A stretch of 38,836 nt of DNA from Streptomyces albipurpureus (GCF_023701525.1 NZ_JAMQAW010000063.1:1-38836), one strand, 5' to 3'. Shown: positions 21,981 to 30,539, counted from the stretch's first letter. The notes: a model not told the origin generated them from the letters alone. A program made the numbers and translations.

Positions 21981-23618
21981 GTGGAGACCCAAGGCGAGCC
22001 CCAGGGCGGAATCACCGTACGCCGGGCGCTGGAACTGCCCGGTCTACGCTCCGGACTGCCGGAGATCGTCGCCGGAGCCGAACGACTCCAGCGCACCGTG
22101 CGCTGGGTCCACGCGGGTGAGGCACCCAATATCGCCTCCCTCCTCAAGGGCGGCGAACTCCTCCTCACCACCGGCATCGGCATGGGCACCCGCCCCGCCG
22201 AGCAGCGAGCCTTCGTGCGCCAACTCGACGAGCGCCGCATCGCGGCACTCGTCGTAGAGCTCGGGCCCCGCTTCGCCAGGCTCCCCGCGGCGATCGTCGA
22301 CACGGCACGGGCAGCCGGCCTGCCCCTGGTGCAGCTCCATCGCGAGGTGGCCTTCGTCACGGTGACCGAAGAGATCCACACCGAGATCGTCAACGGTCAC
22401 TACGCGCTGCTGCGACGTGCCGAAGAAGTACACCGACGCTGCACCGAGGTACTGCTCGGCGGTGGCGGAGTCCCCCAGGTCCTCCGCATTCTCGCGGACT
22501 TCACCGCCAACCCGATCTTCCTTGAAACGCCCGACGGACAACTCCTCTACGCCGCCGGCCCGGCCTCCGAGCAGACCGGGGCCGACCCCCTCCAGGTGTG
22601 GGACGGGGTCCGCGGACAGCGGGCCGCACGGGAGTCACCACCCGCGGGAACCGTGGTCGTGGACGTCCCGGGCGGCGGAGCGGGCGCCGCAGCCGTACGG
22701 GCCAGACTGGTGCTGCCAGCCGTCGGGACGCCCCTGCTGACCGTGCACCGCATGGCGGCGGAACGCGCGGCGGGACTCCTCGCCGTGGTCCTCATGCAGG
22801 CACGCCAGGAGGAGGAGCTCGCGGCCCGCGGACGCGGCGACTTCCTCACCGATCTCGCCGAAGGCCGCATCACCGCGGAAGCCGCCCCGGCACAAGCCAG
22901 AGTGCTGGGCTTCAAACCGGGCGACGGGCCGCTCATGCCGATCGTCATGCGCCTCACCGCGGACCTCGCCCCCTCCGGGAACTGGGCCCTACTGGCCCGG
23001 GCCGTGCTGGAGGAACTCTCGGCGGTGGGGGTACCGGTCCTGCTGGGCGTACGCCCGGTGGAAGGCCGGGTACCCCTCCTGGTGGGGCTGAGAGCCGACT
23101 CCGAACGCTCCACCGTCGCCGACCGGGTGGCGGTGGCCCTGCGGACAGGCGTCGAGCGGGCCGGGCTGGAACGTGCGGGGGCCCATCCACCGGTCATCGT
23201 GGTGGGGATGGCGGGCGGCTGGGCGGCCGCCTCCGCCGGACTGCGCCACGCGGCCGAAACCGCGACGGCAGCCCAAGGCCTGAGCGACCGGCCCTGGTAC
23301 GACGCTCGCCGCCTCGACACGGACCTACTGCTCTGGCGGCTACGAGACCATCCCGACCTGGCTGCCTTCGTGGAACGCACCATCGGCCCCCTCCGAGACC
23401 ACGACGCCACCTCCCGCCCACCGCTCCTACCCACCCTTGAGACCTACTTGGAACACGCGGGCCGCAAGGCCGAGACCGCCCGCGAGCTGCACCTCAACCG
23501 CCAGACTCTCTACAACCGTCTGGCCCGCATATCCGAACTCCTGGGCACAGACCTGGACGACCCCCAAACGGTCCTGGCCCTCAGCCTGGCCCTCAGAGCC
23601 CGCCGCCACGCGGGGTGA
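21981..23618 (+). CDS. PucR-family transcriptional regulator
   Basis: A 545-residue regulator. The N-terminal PucR domain runs from ITVRRALELPGLRSGLPEIV through ASLLKGGELLLTTG and AAGLPLVQLHREVAFVTVT. A central region carries a GGDEF-like fold remnant common in the family (PLMPIVMRLTADL to the PVIVVGMAGGW area). The C-terminus has the PucR helix-turn-helix: LETYLEHAGRKAETARELH followed by NRQTLYNRLARISELLG. Such proteins often act on purine, gamma-aminobutyrate or other catabolic genes. The start is GTG at 21981 with a moderate GAGG upstream. It lies 123 bp after the FAD oxidoreductase gene, same strand. Ligand and target are unknown. The 3' end abuts the repeat island. Confidence 0.9.
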   Translation: METQGEPQGGITVRRALELPGLRSGLPEIVAGAERLQRTVRWVHAGEAPNIASLLKGGELLLTTGIGMGTRPAEQRAFVRQLDERRIAALVVELGPRFARLPAAIVDTARAAGLPLVQLHREVAFVTVTEEIHTEIVNGHYALLRRAEEVHRRCTEVLLGGGGVPQVLRILADFTANPIFLETPDGQLLYAAGPASEQTGADPLQVWDGVRGQRAARESPPAGTVVVDVPGGGAGAAAVRARLVLPAVGTPLLTVHRMAAERAAGLLAVVLMQARQEEELAARGRGDFLTDLAEGRITAEAAPAQARVLGFKPGDGPLMPIVMRLTADLAPSGNWALLARAVLEELSAVGVPVLLGVRPVEGRVPLLVGLRADSERSTVADRVAVALRTGVERAGLERAGAHPPVIVVGMAGGWAAASAGLRHAAETATAAQGLSDRPWYDARRLDTDLLLWRLRDHPDLAAFVERTIGPLRDHDATSRPPLLPTLETYLEHAGRKAETARELHLNRQTLYNRLARISELLGTDLDDPQTVLALSLALRARRHAG

Positions 23619-23624
23619 TGCCCC

Positions 23625-24000
23625 TTGGCGGGGCTGCTGGTGCCGGGGGGCTTGAGTACCCGGGCTGTACGTCCCTGCCCCTGTTGTCCTCACCCGGGGT
23701 GGAGGGTTCCGTCCTCAAACGCCGGATAGGCTGACGTTGCCCCCTGGCAGGGAGCCTGGTTTGGCGGGGCTGCTGGTGCCAGGGGTCTTGAGTACCCGGG
23801 CTGTACGTCCCTGCCCCTGTTGTCCTCACCCGGGGTGGAGGGTTCCGTCCTCAAACGCCGGACAGGCTGACGTTGCCCCCTGGCGAGGGGCCTGTGTCAG
23901 CAGGTCTGCTGGTACCCGAACCCCTTGAGCACCCGGGCTGGGCGCCCCCGGTCCTGGATGTCCTCACCCGAGGTGGAGGGTTCCGTCCTCAAACGCCGGA
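23625..24000 (+). repeat. Three tandem ~137-bp units after the PucR gene
   Basis: Units start near 23625, 23761 and 23885; equivalent positions in successive copies are 136 and 138 bp apart. Copies 1 and 2 are nearly identical, copy 3 is diverged. Each ends in a conserved core, TTCCGTCCTCAAACGCCGGA; in copy 3 this core forms a perfect hairpin CCGTCC-N9-GGACGG. The same core recurs inverted near 25130-25155. This CCGTCC-GGCGTTTGA-GGACGG sequence is, from familiarity, a common intergenic repeat in Streptomyces; that should be checked by search. Confidence 0.85.
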
Positions 24001-24302
24001 CGGGCTGGGGGTGGGTGCTGTGTCGGGGTGCTTGTTTTGGTGTGGGCTGCCCGGGGCGGGGTTTTGGGTTTCCTGTCGTGAGGGGTCTTGTCCTGTGGTG
24101 GTTGGGGGGTGCTATCGGGGGTGACTCCTCAGCGTCGACGGCCTGAAGCGGCTCCGAGCCGATGAGGCTGTCTTGCCGTCGATCGCTTCCGGGGACACCC
24201 CCTGCGCGCCCCCACGCCGAGACTTGCTCTCGTTGCCCCTGGGGTCCCTGCCCTGTCAAGGAACAAGAGGCAGGCCGCTCATACCGGCCCTGCCGCAACG
24301 GC
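23885..24302 (+). repeat. Left arm of a ~410-bp inverted repeat
   Basis: Matches the reverse complement of 24834-25238. The stretch 24001-24150 differs from its partner at only about three positions (roughly 98% identity by eye). The next ~30 bp diverge, a further ~43 bp (near 24173-24213) match exactly, and the last ~60 bp match with a few changes. It contains the third tandem unit. No reading frame in it looks coding. Confidence 0.88.
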
Positions 24303-24833
24303 CAGAGGAACCCCTGATGCCGGCGAGCGGCGCATCAATGCCCTTCGCCAAGGACGAGGGATTGGGTTGGGCGATCTTCTTGGCGTAGTAAGTCGGTGAG
24401 GTCGGGCGCCCCATTGCGGAGCCGCCAAGAACGCAATGCGGAACTGGCTGTGCCTCATCAAGGGGAAAGGGGAAGGGCGAGCGATCCTCAATCCCTGCGG
24501 GAGCGGGGCTGTTCCCATGCCCTTCGGCGTGGGCAGCGCTGACAGACTGCCTCGCTGGAAACTGCGGCCCTTGAGGGGTGCGCTCCCTAGCTGGCGTCTG
24601 ATCGCTTATCCAACCGCCCACCCTTCGCGGAAGTGGGGATGGTTGTAGCGGTGAGCTGATCCCCAAGCCCTGTTGCTCGGCAGGGCAAGTCCTAGATCAA
24701 GAACTTCGCAGGACCACATCGGCGATGGGGAGCAGCTTCCGAGCACCGGAATCACTGCTGGGGTTTGCTGAAGAGCCTTGCCAGCGTCTACCAAGTGACA
24801 GCAGGTCGACGATTCAGGCGTGCCTCACCCAAG
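24303..24833. other. Unassigned ~530-bp segment between the inverted arms
   Basis: No convincing gene on either strand: the longest frames have no ribosome binding site and no G/C-biased third position, and I recognise no transposase motif. Composition is a little less GC-rich than the flanking genes. A small hairpin GCCCTG-N8-CAGGGC occurs at 24667-24686. It may be a decayed mobile element or a repeat found elsewhere in the genome; this cannot be decided from the window. Confidence 0.5.
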
Positions 24834-25238
24834 TCCGTTGCGGCAGGGTCGGTATGAGCGGCCTGTCTCTGGTTCCTTGACAGGGCAGGGACCCGGGGGC
24901 AAGGGATGCAAGTGTCGGATGGGGGCGCGCAGGGGGTGTCCCCGGAAGCGATCGACGGCAAGGCCCGCACGCCGGAACGGAGTCGCTTCAGGCCGTCGAC
25001 GCTGAGGAGTCACCCCCGATAGCACCCCCCAACCACCACAGAACAAGACCCTCACGACAGGAAACCCAAAACCCCGCCCCGGGCAGCCCGCACCAAAACA
25101 AGCACCCCGACACAGCACCCACCCCCAGCCCGTCCGGCGTTTGAGGACGGAACCCCCACCCCAGGTGAGGACACCCAGGAACAGGGCCGCCCACCCCAGG
25201 CACTCAAGACCCCTGGCACCAGCAGCCCCGCCAAGGGG
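24834..25238 (-). repeat. Right arm of a ~410-bp inverted repeat
   Basis: Reverse-complement copy of 23885-24302. Its outer end also matches tandem unit 2 rather well (GGCGGGGCTGCTGGTGCCAG on the minus strand near 25232). It lies directly after the stop of the minus-strand glycosyltransferase, so it occupies the same position relative to that gene as the left arm does to the PucR gene. Confidence 0.88.
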
Positions 25239-25264
25239 CACCCCCAGGGGCGACAGCCCCAAAC

Positions 25265-26338
25265 TCAGCGCGTCAACTCGTCGTACACGCTCAACACCTG
25301 CGCCACCGTCTCGTCCTCCGTCTGCCAGGTCGACGCCTGTACCCGCCCTGCCCGGGCCAGCTCCCCCCGGCGCGAGGCGTCGGACAGGAGGCGGGTCACC
25401 GCGTCCCCCAGGGCCGGGGCATCTCCGTAGGGGATCAGTTCGGCCGCGTCTCCGACGAGTTCGGGCACGCCCCCTACCGCGGTCGCCACCAGGGGCACTC
25501 CCAGGCGCAGCGCCTCCTGGGCCAGTACCGAGCGGGCCTCCCAGCGGCTGGGGAGCACGGCGATGTCCGCTGCGGCGAGAAAGTCGCTGATGTCCTCGCG
25601 GCGGCCCACCAGGCGTACCGGCAGATCTTCCGCCGCGATGCGCTGCTGGAGGGCGTCCCGCTCCGGTCCCTCGCCCGCGATCACCACCAGGGGTACCGGG
25701 TCCAGCTTTCGCCATTGGTCGGCCGCGTCGAGCAGGGTCTCGTATCCCCGGTGGGCGTCCAGGCTGCCGACCGCCATGATCAGTGGTCGGTCGGCCACCC
25801 CCAGTTCGGCCCGGGTCCGGTCCTCCACCGCGCAGGAGCAGCCCCGGGGGGCGGGGAGGGAGGCTGGTGCCAGGCGGGCGTCGCGGGCTCCGTAGCGGCG
25901 GGCCCGGTCGACCAGTTCCGAGCAGCTACCGAGGACGACGGCCGCCGCCTGGGCCGTCCTGCGTTCCAGCAGCCGCAGCAGGTGCCCGCGGGCGCCCCCG
26001 TGGTGGGCACGGGTGTGCCAGGTGACGACGAGCGGAACGGGCCGTCCGCGGAGCGCCAGTGCGGCCCGGATGGCGGCGTGCAACCCGTGGGCGTGCACCA
26101 GATCGGCCTCGGCGCAGAATGCGCGGAGGGCTCCGACGGCCGCCGGGTCACTGCGGCACGGGACGGACGCGAAGTGGACCCCGGTGTCGGGGAAGTCATA
26201 GAGGCGGTTCAGTTCGGCCGGGGCGCACACGGTCACCTGCACACCCCGCGCCACTAGCCCCGCGGCCAGTGATCGGACGTGCGCGCTACTGCCCGCGCTG
26301 CCGCCGCCCAGTACCTGGACCGTACGCAGCTGTGTCAC
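25265..26338 (-). CDS. Glycosyltransferase family 4 protein
   Basis: A 357-residue GT-B fold glycosyltransferase. The N-terminal acceptor domain begins TVQVLGGGSAGSSAHVRSLA, with ADLVHAHGLHAAIRA and VVTWHTRAHHGG typical of GT4. The donor domain has MAVGSLDAHRGYETLLDAA, VVIAGEGPERDAL and the nucleotide-sugar loop SRWEARSVLAQEALRLGVP, a GT4 E-x7-E type site. No signal peptide or membrane segment, so it works at the inner membrane face or in the cytoplasm; donor and acceptor are unknown. GTG at 26338 is preferred to a GTG at 26422, whose extra 28 residues look non-conserved; neither has a good ribosome binding site. It follows recN by 114 bp, same strand, and faces the repeat island. Confidence 0.85.
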   Translation of the reverse strand: MTQLRTVQVLGGGSAGSSAHVRSLAAGLVARGVQVTVCAPAELNRLYDFPDTGVHFASVPCRSDPAAVGALRAFCAEADLVHAHGLHAAIRAALALRGRPVPLVVTWHTRAHHGGARGHLLRLLERRTAQAAAVVLGSCSELVDRARRYGARDARLAPASLPAPRGCSCAVEDRTRAELGVADRPLIMAVGSLDAHRGYETLLDAADQWRKLDPVPLVVIAGEGPERDALQQRIAAEDLPVRLVGRREDISDFLAAADIAVLPSRWEARSVLAQEALRLGVPLVATAVGGVPELVGDAAELIPYGDAPALGDAVTRLLSDASRRGELARAGRVQASTWQTEDETVAQVLSVYDELTR

Positions 26339-26414
26339 TTGCCCAAGAATGCCAGTCCGTACGCACGTTCCGGCACCGTCCCTGTACGCGGAGTGCGGCT
26401 TCGCAGGTCCGGGA

Positions 26415-26430
26415 TCACTCACATGGGTGA
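26415..26430 (-). promoter_or_regulatory. Imperfect 16-bp palindrome upstream of the glycosyltransferase
   Basis: TCACTCACATGGGTGA pairs at 6 of 8 positions. It lies in the 114-bp gap between recN and the glycosyltransferase and could be an operator, but no promoter is clear around it. Confidence 0.25.
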
Positions 26431-26452
26431 ATGTTGGTGCTGTTTCGGGTGC

Positions 26453-28189
26453 CTAGGACTCGCTGCGCGCTGCTGCGAGGAGCTCTTCGGCATGGGCTCG
26501 GGCGGTCTGGGAGTCCTCTTGGCCGGCCAGCATCCGGGAGAGTTCGCGGACCCTGGCCTCGCCCTCCAGGACCGTGACCCCGCTTCGGGTCACGGAACCG
26601 TCATGGGTCTTCTCGACCAGGAGTTGACGATCCGCGAAGGCTGCGACCTGGGGAAGATGGGTGACGACGACGACCTGTGCGGTCTTGGCGAGTTTCGCCA
26701 GTCGACGTCCGATCTCCACCGCTGCCTTGCCTCCGACGCCCGCGTCGACCTCGTCGAAGAGATAGGTCGGTACGGGATCGGTGCCCGCGAAGACGACTTC
26801 CACCGCGAGCATCACCCGGGACAGCTCTCCGCCCGACGCGCCCTTGGCGATCGGTCGCGGCGGAGCGCCGGGGTGCGGGGCGAGAAGGAGTTCGACCTCG
26901 TCGGCGCCGTGGGGTCCGTAGGCCACCGTACGGCCGTTCACCTCGATGCCTTCGGGGTCCTCGCTCTGGCGGATGGCGAACGACACCCGGGCGTGGGGCA
27001 TGGCCAGCGATGACAGCTCCGCGGTGACGGCTTCGGCGAAGGTGGCCGCCGCTTTGGTGCGGGCGTCCGTCAGGGCCTGTGCCAATCCGGAGAGTTCAGC
27101 GCGCAGGACGTCCCGTTCCGCGGTGAGTTCACTGATTCGGTCATCGTCGCTCTCCAACTCGATGAGTCGTTCCGCGCCCTCTTCGGCCCAGGTCAGGACC
27201 AGGTCGATGCTCTCGCCGTACTTCCGGGTGAGCGCGGTCAGCGCCGCTCTGCGTTCCTCCACCGCGGCCAGCCGCCGGGGGTCGGCGTCCAGGAGGTCGG
27301 CGTATCCGGCGAGTTCCCCGGCCACATCGGCGAGCAGGATGGAGATCTCGCCCACCCGGTCGGCGAGCGCCGCCAGGGCCGAATCGTGGGAGCGTACGGA
27401 GTCCAGCGCGCGACCGGTGCCGGCGACCAGGGTGGCGGCGTCGATGCCTTCGGGGTCCTCAGGGTTGCCCACCAGCGCGGTGTGCGCGACGGTGGCGGCT
27501 GACGCGAGGGCTTCCGCATGTCCGAGCCGCTCGGCTTCGGCCGCGAGTGCGCCGTCCTCACCGGGGCGGGGCTCCACTCCGGCGATCTCGTTGAGCCCGA
27601 AGCGCAGCAGGTCCGCCTCCTGGGCTCGTTCCCGAGCCCGGGTGGTCAGTTCAGCGAGTTCGACGGCGACGGCCCGCAGTCTGCGGTAGGCGGCGACGTA
27701 CTGGGTGTGGGGTCCGGTGACCGCCGCGCCCGCGTATCGGTCGAGCGCCTCGCGCTGCCGGGCGGGGCGTAGCAGCCCCTGTTGATCGGTCTGGCCATGG
27801 ACGGCGACGAGCTCATCCGCGAGTTCGGACAGCACTCCCACCGGTACCGAGCGACCGCCGAGATGCGCGCGGGAACGTCCTTCGGCGGATACGGTCCTGC
27901 TGATCAGCAGGGTGCCGTCTTCCAGCTCCGCCCCGGCCTCGTCGGCACGTACCGCCGCAGGCCCACCAGCGCGCACTCCGATGCGCCCCTCCACCACCGC
28001 GGCTTTGGCGCCGAGCCGCACCAGCGCCGGGTCGGCCCGCCCGCCGAGCAGCAGCCCCAGGCTGGTGACGATCATGGTCTTGCCCGCGCCTGTCTCACCG
28101 GTCACCGCGGTGAAGCCGGGCGACAGCTCGACGACAGCATCGTCGATGACCCCGAGCGACCGTATCCTCATCTCCTCCAACACGGACAT
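26453..28189 (-). CDS. recN: DNA repair protein RecN
   Basis: A 578-residue SMC-like ATPase that acts early in double-strand break repair. RIRSLGVIDDAVVELSPGF and the Walker A motif GETGAGKT are at the N-terminus. Coiled-coil arms occupy the middle, rich in Ala/Glu/Leu/Arg heptads. The C-terminal lobe has the signature GASGGELSRVMLAVE, Walker B with YLFDEVDAGVGGKAA, and VVVVTHLPQVAAFAD. ATG at 28189 is used; ATG at 28195 and GTG at 28183 are alternatives, none with a strong ribosome binding site. Gene order nadK-recN is conserved in actinobacteria. The usual LexA-controlled expression cannot be confirmed: no clear SOS box was spotted upstream. Confidence 0.93.
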   Translation of the reverse strand: MSVLEEMRIRSLGVIDDAVVELSPGFTAVTGETGAGKTMIVTSLGLLLGGRADPALVRLGAKAAVVEGRIGVRAGGPAAVRADEAGAELEDGTLLISRTVSAEGRSRAHLGGRSVPVGVLSELADELVAVHGQTDQQGLLRPARQREALDRYAGAAVTGPHTQYVAAYRRLRAVAVELAELTTRARERAQEADLLRFGLNEIAGVEPRPGEDGALAAEAERLGHAEALASAATVAHTALVGNPEDPEGIDAATLVAGTGRALDSVRSHDSALAALADRVGEISILLADVAGELAGYADLLDADPRRLAAVEERRAALTALTRKYGESIDLVLTWAEEGAERLIELESDDDRISELTAERDVLRAELSGLAQALTDARTKAAATFAEAVTAELSSLAMPHARVSFAIRQSEDPEGIEVNGRTVAYGPHGADEVELLLAPHPGAPPRPIAKGASGGELSRVMLAVEVVFAGTDPVPTYLFDEVDAGVGGKAAVEIGRRLAKLAKTAQVVVVTHLPQVAAFADRQLLVEKTHDGSVTRSGVTVLEGEARVRELSRMLAGQEDSQTARAHAEELLAAARSES

Positions 28190-28611
28190 GACCATACGAG
28201 GTTTCGCCCGCGGGGCGCGACGCGGACCCGCCCACCACCGTCCGCTGGGACTGTGATCAGGCTGTCGCGGGGGGCCTGGCCGGTTGGCCGTTGCCCCCTG
28301 GTTGCCTCGGGTTTCGCGGCGGACGCACCCGCGGCAATGGCCATCGCGCCGCTGAGCCGGGTGGTCTGGCTCGTGCCCATAGCGGTCACGGTACCGGGCG
28401 CCATCCCATCCGTCCGGCCCGGATGCCGGGCCGGCTGCTGGCGGTGCGGAACGGAAGCTCAGGGGGAGCGCGGGGACAGCTGTCAGCGCCATCCGCTGCT
28501 CGTCTCCACCGCCCCGCCCCGGACGGCACCCTGGCACCGCGTATCAGTACATGCATTCGATGGTGTCCGTGCACGCCCCGTCCGCCAACGGCCCACGCCG
28601 CCCTGGGCCGG
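28190..28611. other. Intergenic region upstream of recN
   Basis: About 420 bp with no gene I can support. A minus-strand frame (28168-28404, 78 codons, running 22 bp into recN) has fairly G/C-rich third positions at its start but decays towards its end and has no ribosome binding site. No terminator-like hairpin or operator was recognised. Confidence 0.4.
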
Positions 28612-28803
28612 GTGGCGGTGACCTATCACCCGGAGAACCCCGGCTCGGCGGCGCGGGCGAGTACGGTCGGGCACTCCTGTCGGACGGTGGCGCTGACGGT
28701 CTTCGCCACCTCGCCCGCGGTGTTCTCCGTGGTCGTGCTCGGGCTGCTTCCCCACCTGTTGAGCGCGCCCCGACGCCTGCTGAGGGTTCTCGTCGGGTCC
28801 TAG
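28612..28803 (+). CDS. Possible small membrane protein, convergent with nadK
   Basis: A 63-codon frame with strong G/C bias at third positions. It encodes a polar N-terminus (AVTYHPENPGSAARAS) and one hydrophobic segment (TVALTVFATSPAVFSVVVLG) followed by a basic tail (SAPRRLLRVL), the pattern of a single-span membrane peptide with an inside-positive end. Its TAG and the nadK TAG share the palindrome CTAG at 28800-28803. The start is uncertain (GTG at 28612 or 28618), and no good ribosome binding site is present. Not recognised; could be chance, since it lies against high-GC flanks. Confidence 0.4.
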   Translation: MAVTYHPENPGSAARASTVGHSCRTVALTVFATSPAVFSVVVLGLLPHLLSAPRRLLRVLVGS

Positions 28804-29720
28804 TGGGGTGGGGGCGCGCCTCGCCAACCCGACACCGGCAGGGCGAACTTGGCCACCAAGCGGTCCGTGAACGAGGCATGGTGCAGCCGTGCCAGCCGTA
28901 CCGGCACGGCTCCTCGGCGTACCTCGACCCTGGCCCCCGGCGGGAGTTCCACGGTCCGGCGCCCATCGCACCACAGCACCCCGTGCGGGGTGTGCGGCTG
29001 CACCTCCACCGCGAGGACCGAGTCAGGGGAGGTGACCAGCGGCTTGGCGAACAGGGCGTGGGCGCTGATCGGCACCATGAGCAGGGCCTCCACCTCGGGC
29101 CAGACCACCGGCCCGCCGGCGGAGAAGGCGTACGCCGTCGAGCCGGTCGGGGTGGCGCACACGATGCCGTCGCAGCCGAACGCCGTCACCGGTCTGCCAT
29201 CGATCTCCAGTACGACCTCCAGAATCCGGTCGGGTGACACCTTCTGGACGGCGGCTTCGTTGAGGGCCCAGTCCCGGTGGACTATGTCGCCGTTGCGGTG
29301 CACCACCACATCGACGGTCATCCGCTCCTCGACCTCGTAGGCCTTGCTGACGACTCGGTCGACGACCTGGTCGAGGTCATCGCGCTCGGCCTCGGCGAGA
29401 AAGCCGACCCGGCCCAGATTGACGCCGAGCATCGGCACTCCGGAGGCACGAGCGAACTCCGCTCCCCGCAGCAGGGTGCCGTCCCCGCCGAGCACAATGA
29501 GCAGCTCACAGCCGTCGAGCGCCTCGGGAATCGCCTCGGGCGCCGTTTCGACGCTCGACGGCAACGGCAGGTCGGCTGCCTCGGCCGCCAGGACCCGTAC
29601 GCTCAGCCCATTGCGCAGCAGCCCTTGGACGACGAGTTCGGCGCTGCGGATGGCAGCGGGCCGCCCGGTGTGGGCGAGCAGGAAAACGGTGCGCTGTGTA
29701 GTCGCTGCTGGTGTGGTCAA
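28800..29720 (-). CDS. nadK: NAD kinase
   Basis: A 306-residue enzyme that phosphorylates NAD to NADP with ATP or polyphosphate. LLIVLGGDGTLLRGAEF contains the GGDGT motif; NLGRVGFLAE, LNEAAVQKVSPDRIL (NE motif) and CATPTGSTAYAFSAGGP complete the NAD-kinase fold, and CDGRRTVELPPGARVEV is in the C-terminal domain. The start is TTG at 29720, preceded by GGAGG at 9-10 nt, and overlapping the tlyA stop as TTGA. Gene order tlyA-nadK-recN is the actinobacterial norm. It draws on the same NAD pool as the pnuC-nadR operon but is separately located. Confidence 0.93.
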   Translation of the reverse strand: MTTPAATTQRTVFLLAHTGRPAAIRSAELVVQGLLRNGLSVRVLAAEAADLPLPSSVETAPEAIPEALDGCELLIVLGGDGTLLRGAEFARASGVPMLGVNLGRVGFLAEAERDDLDQVVDRVVSKAYEVEERMTVDVVVHRNGDIVHRDWALNEAAVQKVSPDRILEVVLEIDGRPVTAFGCDGIVCATPTGSTAYAFSAGGPVVWPEVEALLMVPISAHALFAKPLVTSPDSVLAVEVQPHTPHGVLWCDGRRTVELPPGARVEVRRGAVPVRLARLHHASFTDRLVAKFALPVSGWRGAPPPH

Positions 29721-30532
29721 CGAGGTCCCTCCGCCACTGCACGATCGACGTCCGCCGGATCGACGCCGGGTGCGCCGGCGCGGAGCCAGAGAAAGTATTC
29801 GACGTTTCCGGACGGTCCGGGCAGTGGGCTGGCGGTGACACCCAACACACCCAGACCGAGTTCGGCGGCCCGGCTCGCGACGGCGAGCACCGCTTCCTTG
29901 CGCAGTTCGGGGCTGCGGACCACTCCGCCGCTACCGAGCCGCTCCTTGCCCACCTCGAACTGCGGTTTGACCATCAGGACGAGATCGGCGCCGGGCGCGG
30001 CACACCGTACGAGGGCTGGCAGCACGATCCCGAGGGGGATGAAGGAGAGGTCCCCCACGATCAGGTCCACCGCGGTCCCGTCGATGGCGTCCAGGGTCAG
30101 TTCGCGCACATTGGTACGGTCTTTGACCGTGACGCGGTCATCGCTCTGGAGGGACCAGGCCAACTGCCCGTAGCCGACGTCGACCGCGACGACCTGTGCT
30201 GCCCCGGCCCGTAGCAGTACGTCGGTGAAGCCGCCGGTCGACGCACCCGCATCCAGCGCGCGGCGCCCTTCGACCTTCAGCCCGTGGGGGGTGAAGGCAG
30301 CGAGGGCGCCGGCGAGTTTATGCCCTCCGCGGGAGACGTAGTCGGGGTCGCCGTCGTCGTCGATCACCACGATGGCGGCGCTGGTCTCGACCTGGGTGGC
30401 GGGTTTGGTCGCGGTGTTGCCGCCGACGGTGACCCGTCCCGCAGCGATCAACTGGCTGGCGTTCTCGCGTGAGCGGGCCAGTTTCCGGCGTACCAGTTCG
30501 GCGTCGAGACGGCGGCGGGCGACTCCTGCCAC
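29717..30532 (-). CDS. tlyA: TlyA-family rRNA 2'-O-methyltransferase
   Basis: A 271-residue enzyme. An N-terminal S4-like RNA-binding domain (RRRLDAELVRRKLARSRENA and ASQLIAAGRVTVGG) is followed by an FtsJ-like SAM domain: ALDAGASTGGFTDVLLRAGA (SAM motif I), VVAVDVGYGQLAW, VDLIVGDLSFIPL and LVLMVKPQFEVGKE with the catalytic Lys. The KTDK-type tetrad is present as Asp/Lys/Glu residues in these blocks. TlyA methylates cytidines of 16S and 23S rRNA and, in mycobacteria, sets capreomycin sensitivity. The GTG at 30532 follows AGGAG at 11 nt, inside the end of the preceding gene. The stop is embedded in the nadK start. Confidence 0.92.
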   Translation of the reverse strand: MAGVARRRLDAELVRRKLARSRENASQLIAAGRVTVGGNTATKPATQVETSAAIVVIDDDGDPDYVSRGGHKLAGALAAFTPHGLKVEGRRALDAGASTGGFTDVLLRAGAAQVVAVDVGYGQLAWSLQSDDRVTVKDRTNVRELTLDAIDGTAVDLIVGDLSFIPLGIVLPALVRCAAPGADLVLMVKPQFEVGKERLGSGGVVRSPELRKEAVLAVASRAAELGLGVLGVTASPLPGPSGNVEYFLWLRAGAPGVDPADVDRAVAEGPR

Positions 30533-30539
30533 GTGCGGT

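Noticed and set aside
24606..24660. CGCGGAAGTGGGGATGGTTG resembling the end of an actinobacterial type I-E CRISPR repeat
   Set aside because: Only one copy, not a matching palindrome, no regularly spaced repeats and no cas genes.
24256..24666. 136-codon minus-strand frame in the inverted-repeat core
   Set aside because: Poor coding bias, no ribosome binding site, no domain; probably a repeat-associated spurious frame.
23619..25264. Complete composite transposon or integrative element
   Set aside because: No transposase, integrase or target-site duplication seen, and the arms are 3' trailer-like repeats facing convergent genes.
25265..25715. Long minus-strand frame entering from the repeat island (24825-25715)
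   Set aside because: It overlaps the glycosyltransferase in another frame, is Gly/Arg/Pro-rich shadow sequence and runs through repeats.
28168..28404. 78-codon minus-strand frame before recN
   Set aside because: Third-position bias fades, no ribosome binding site, and it runs into recN; not enough support.
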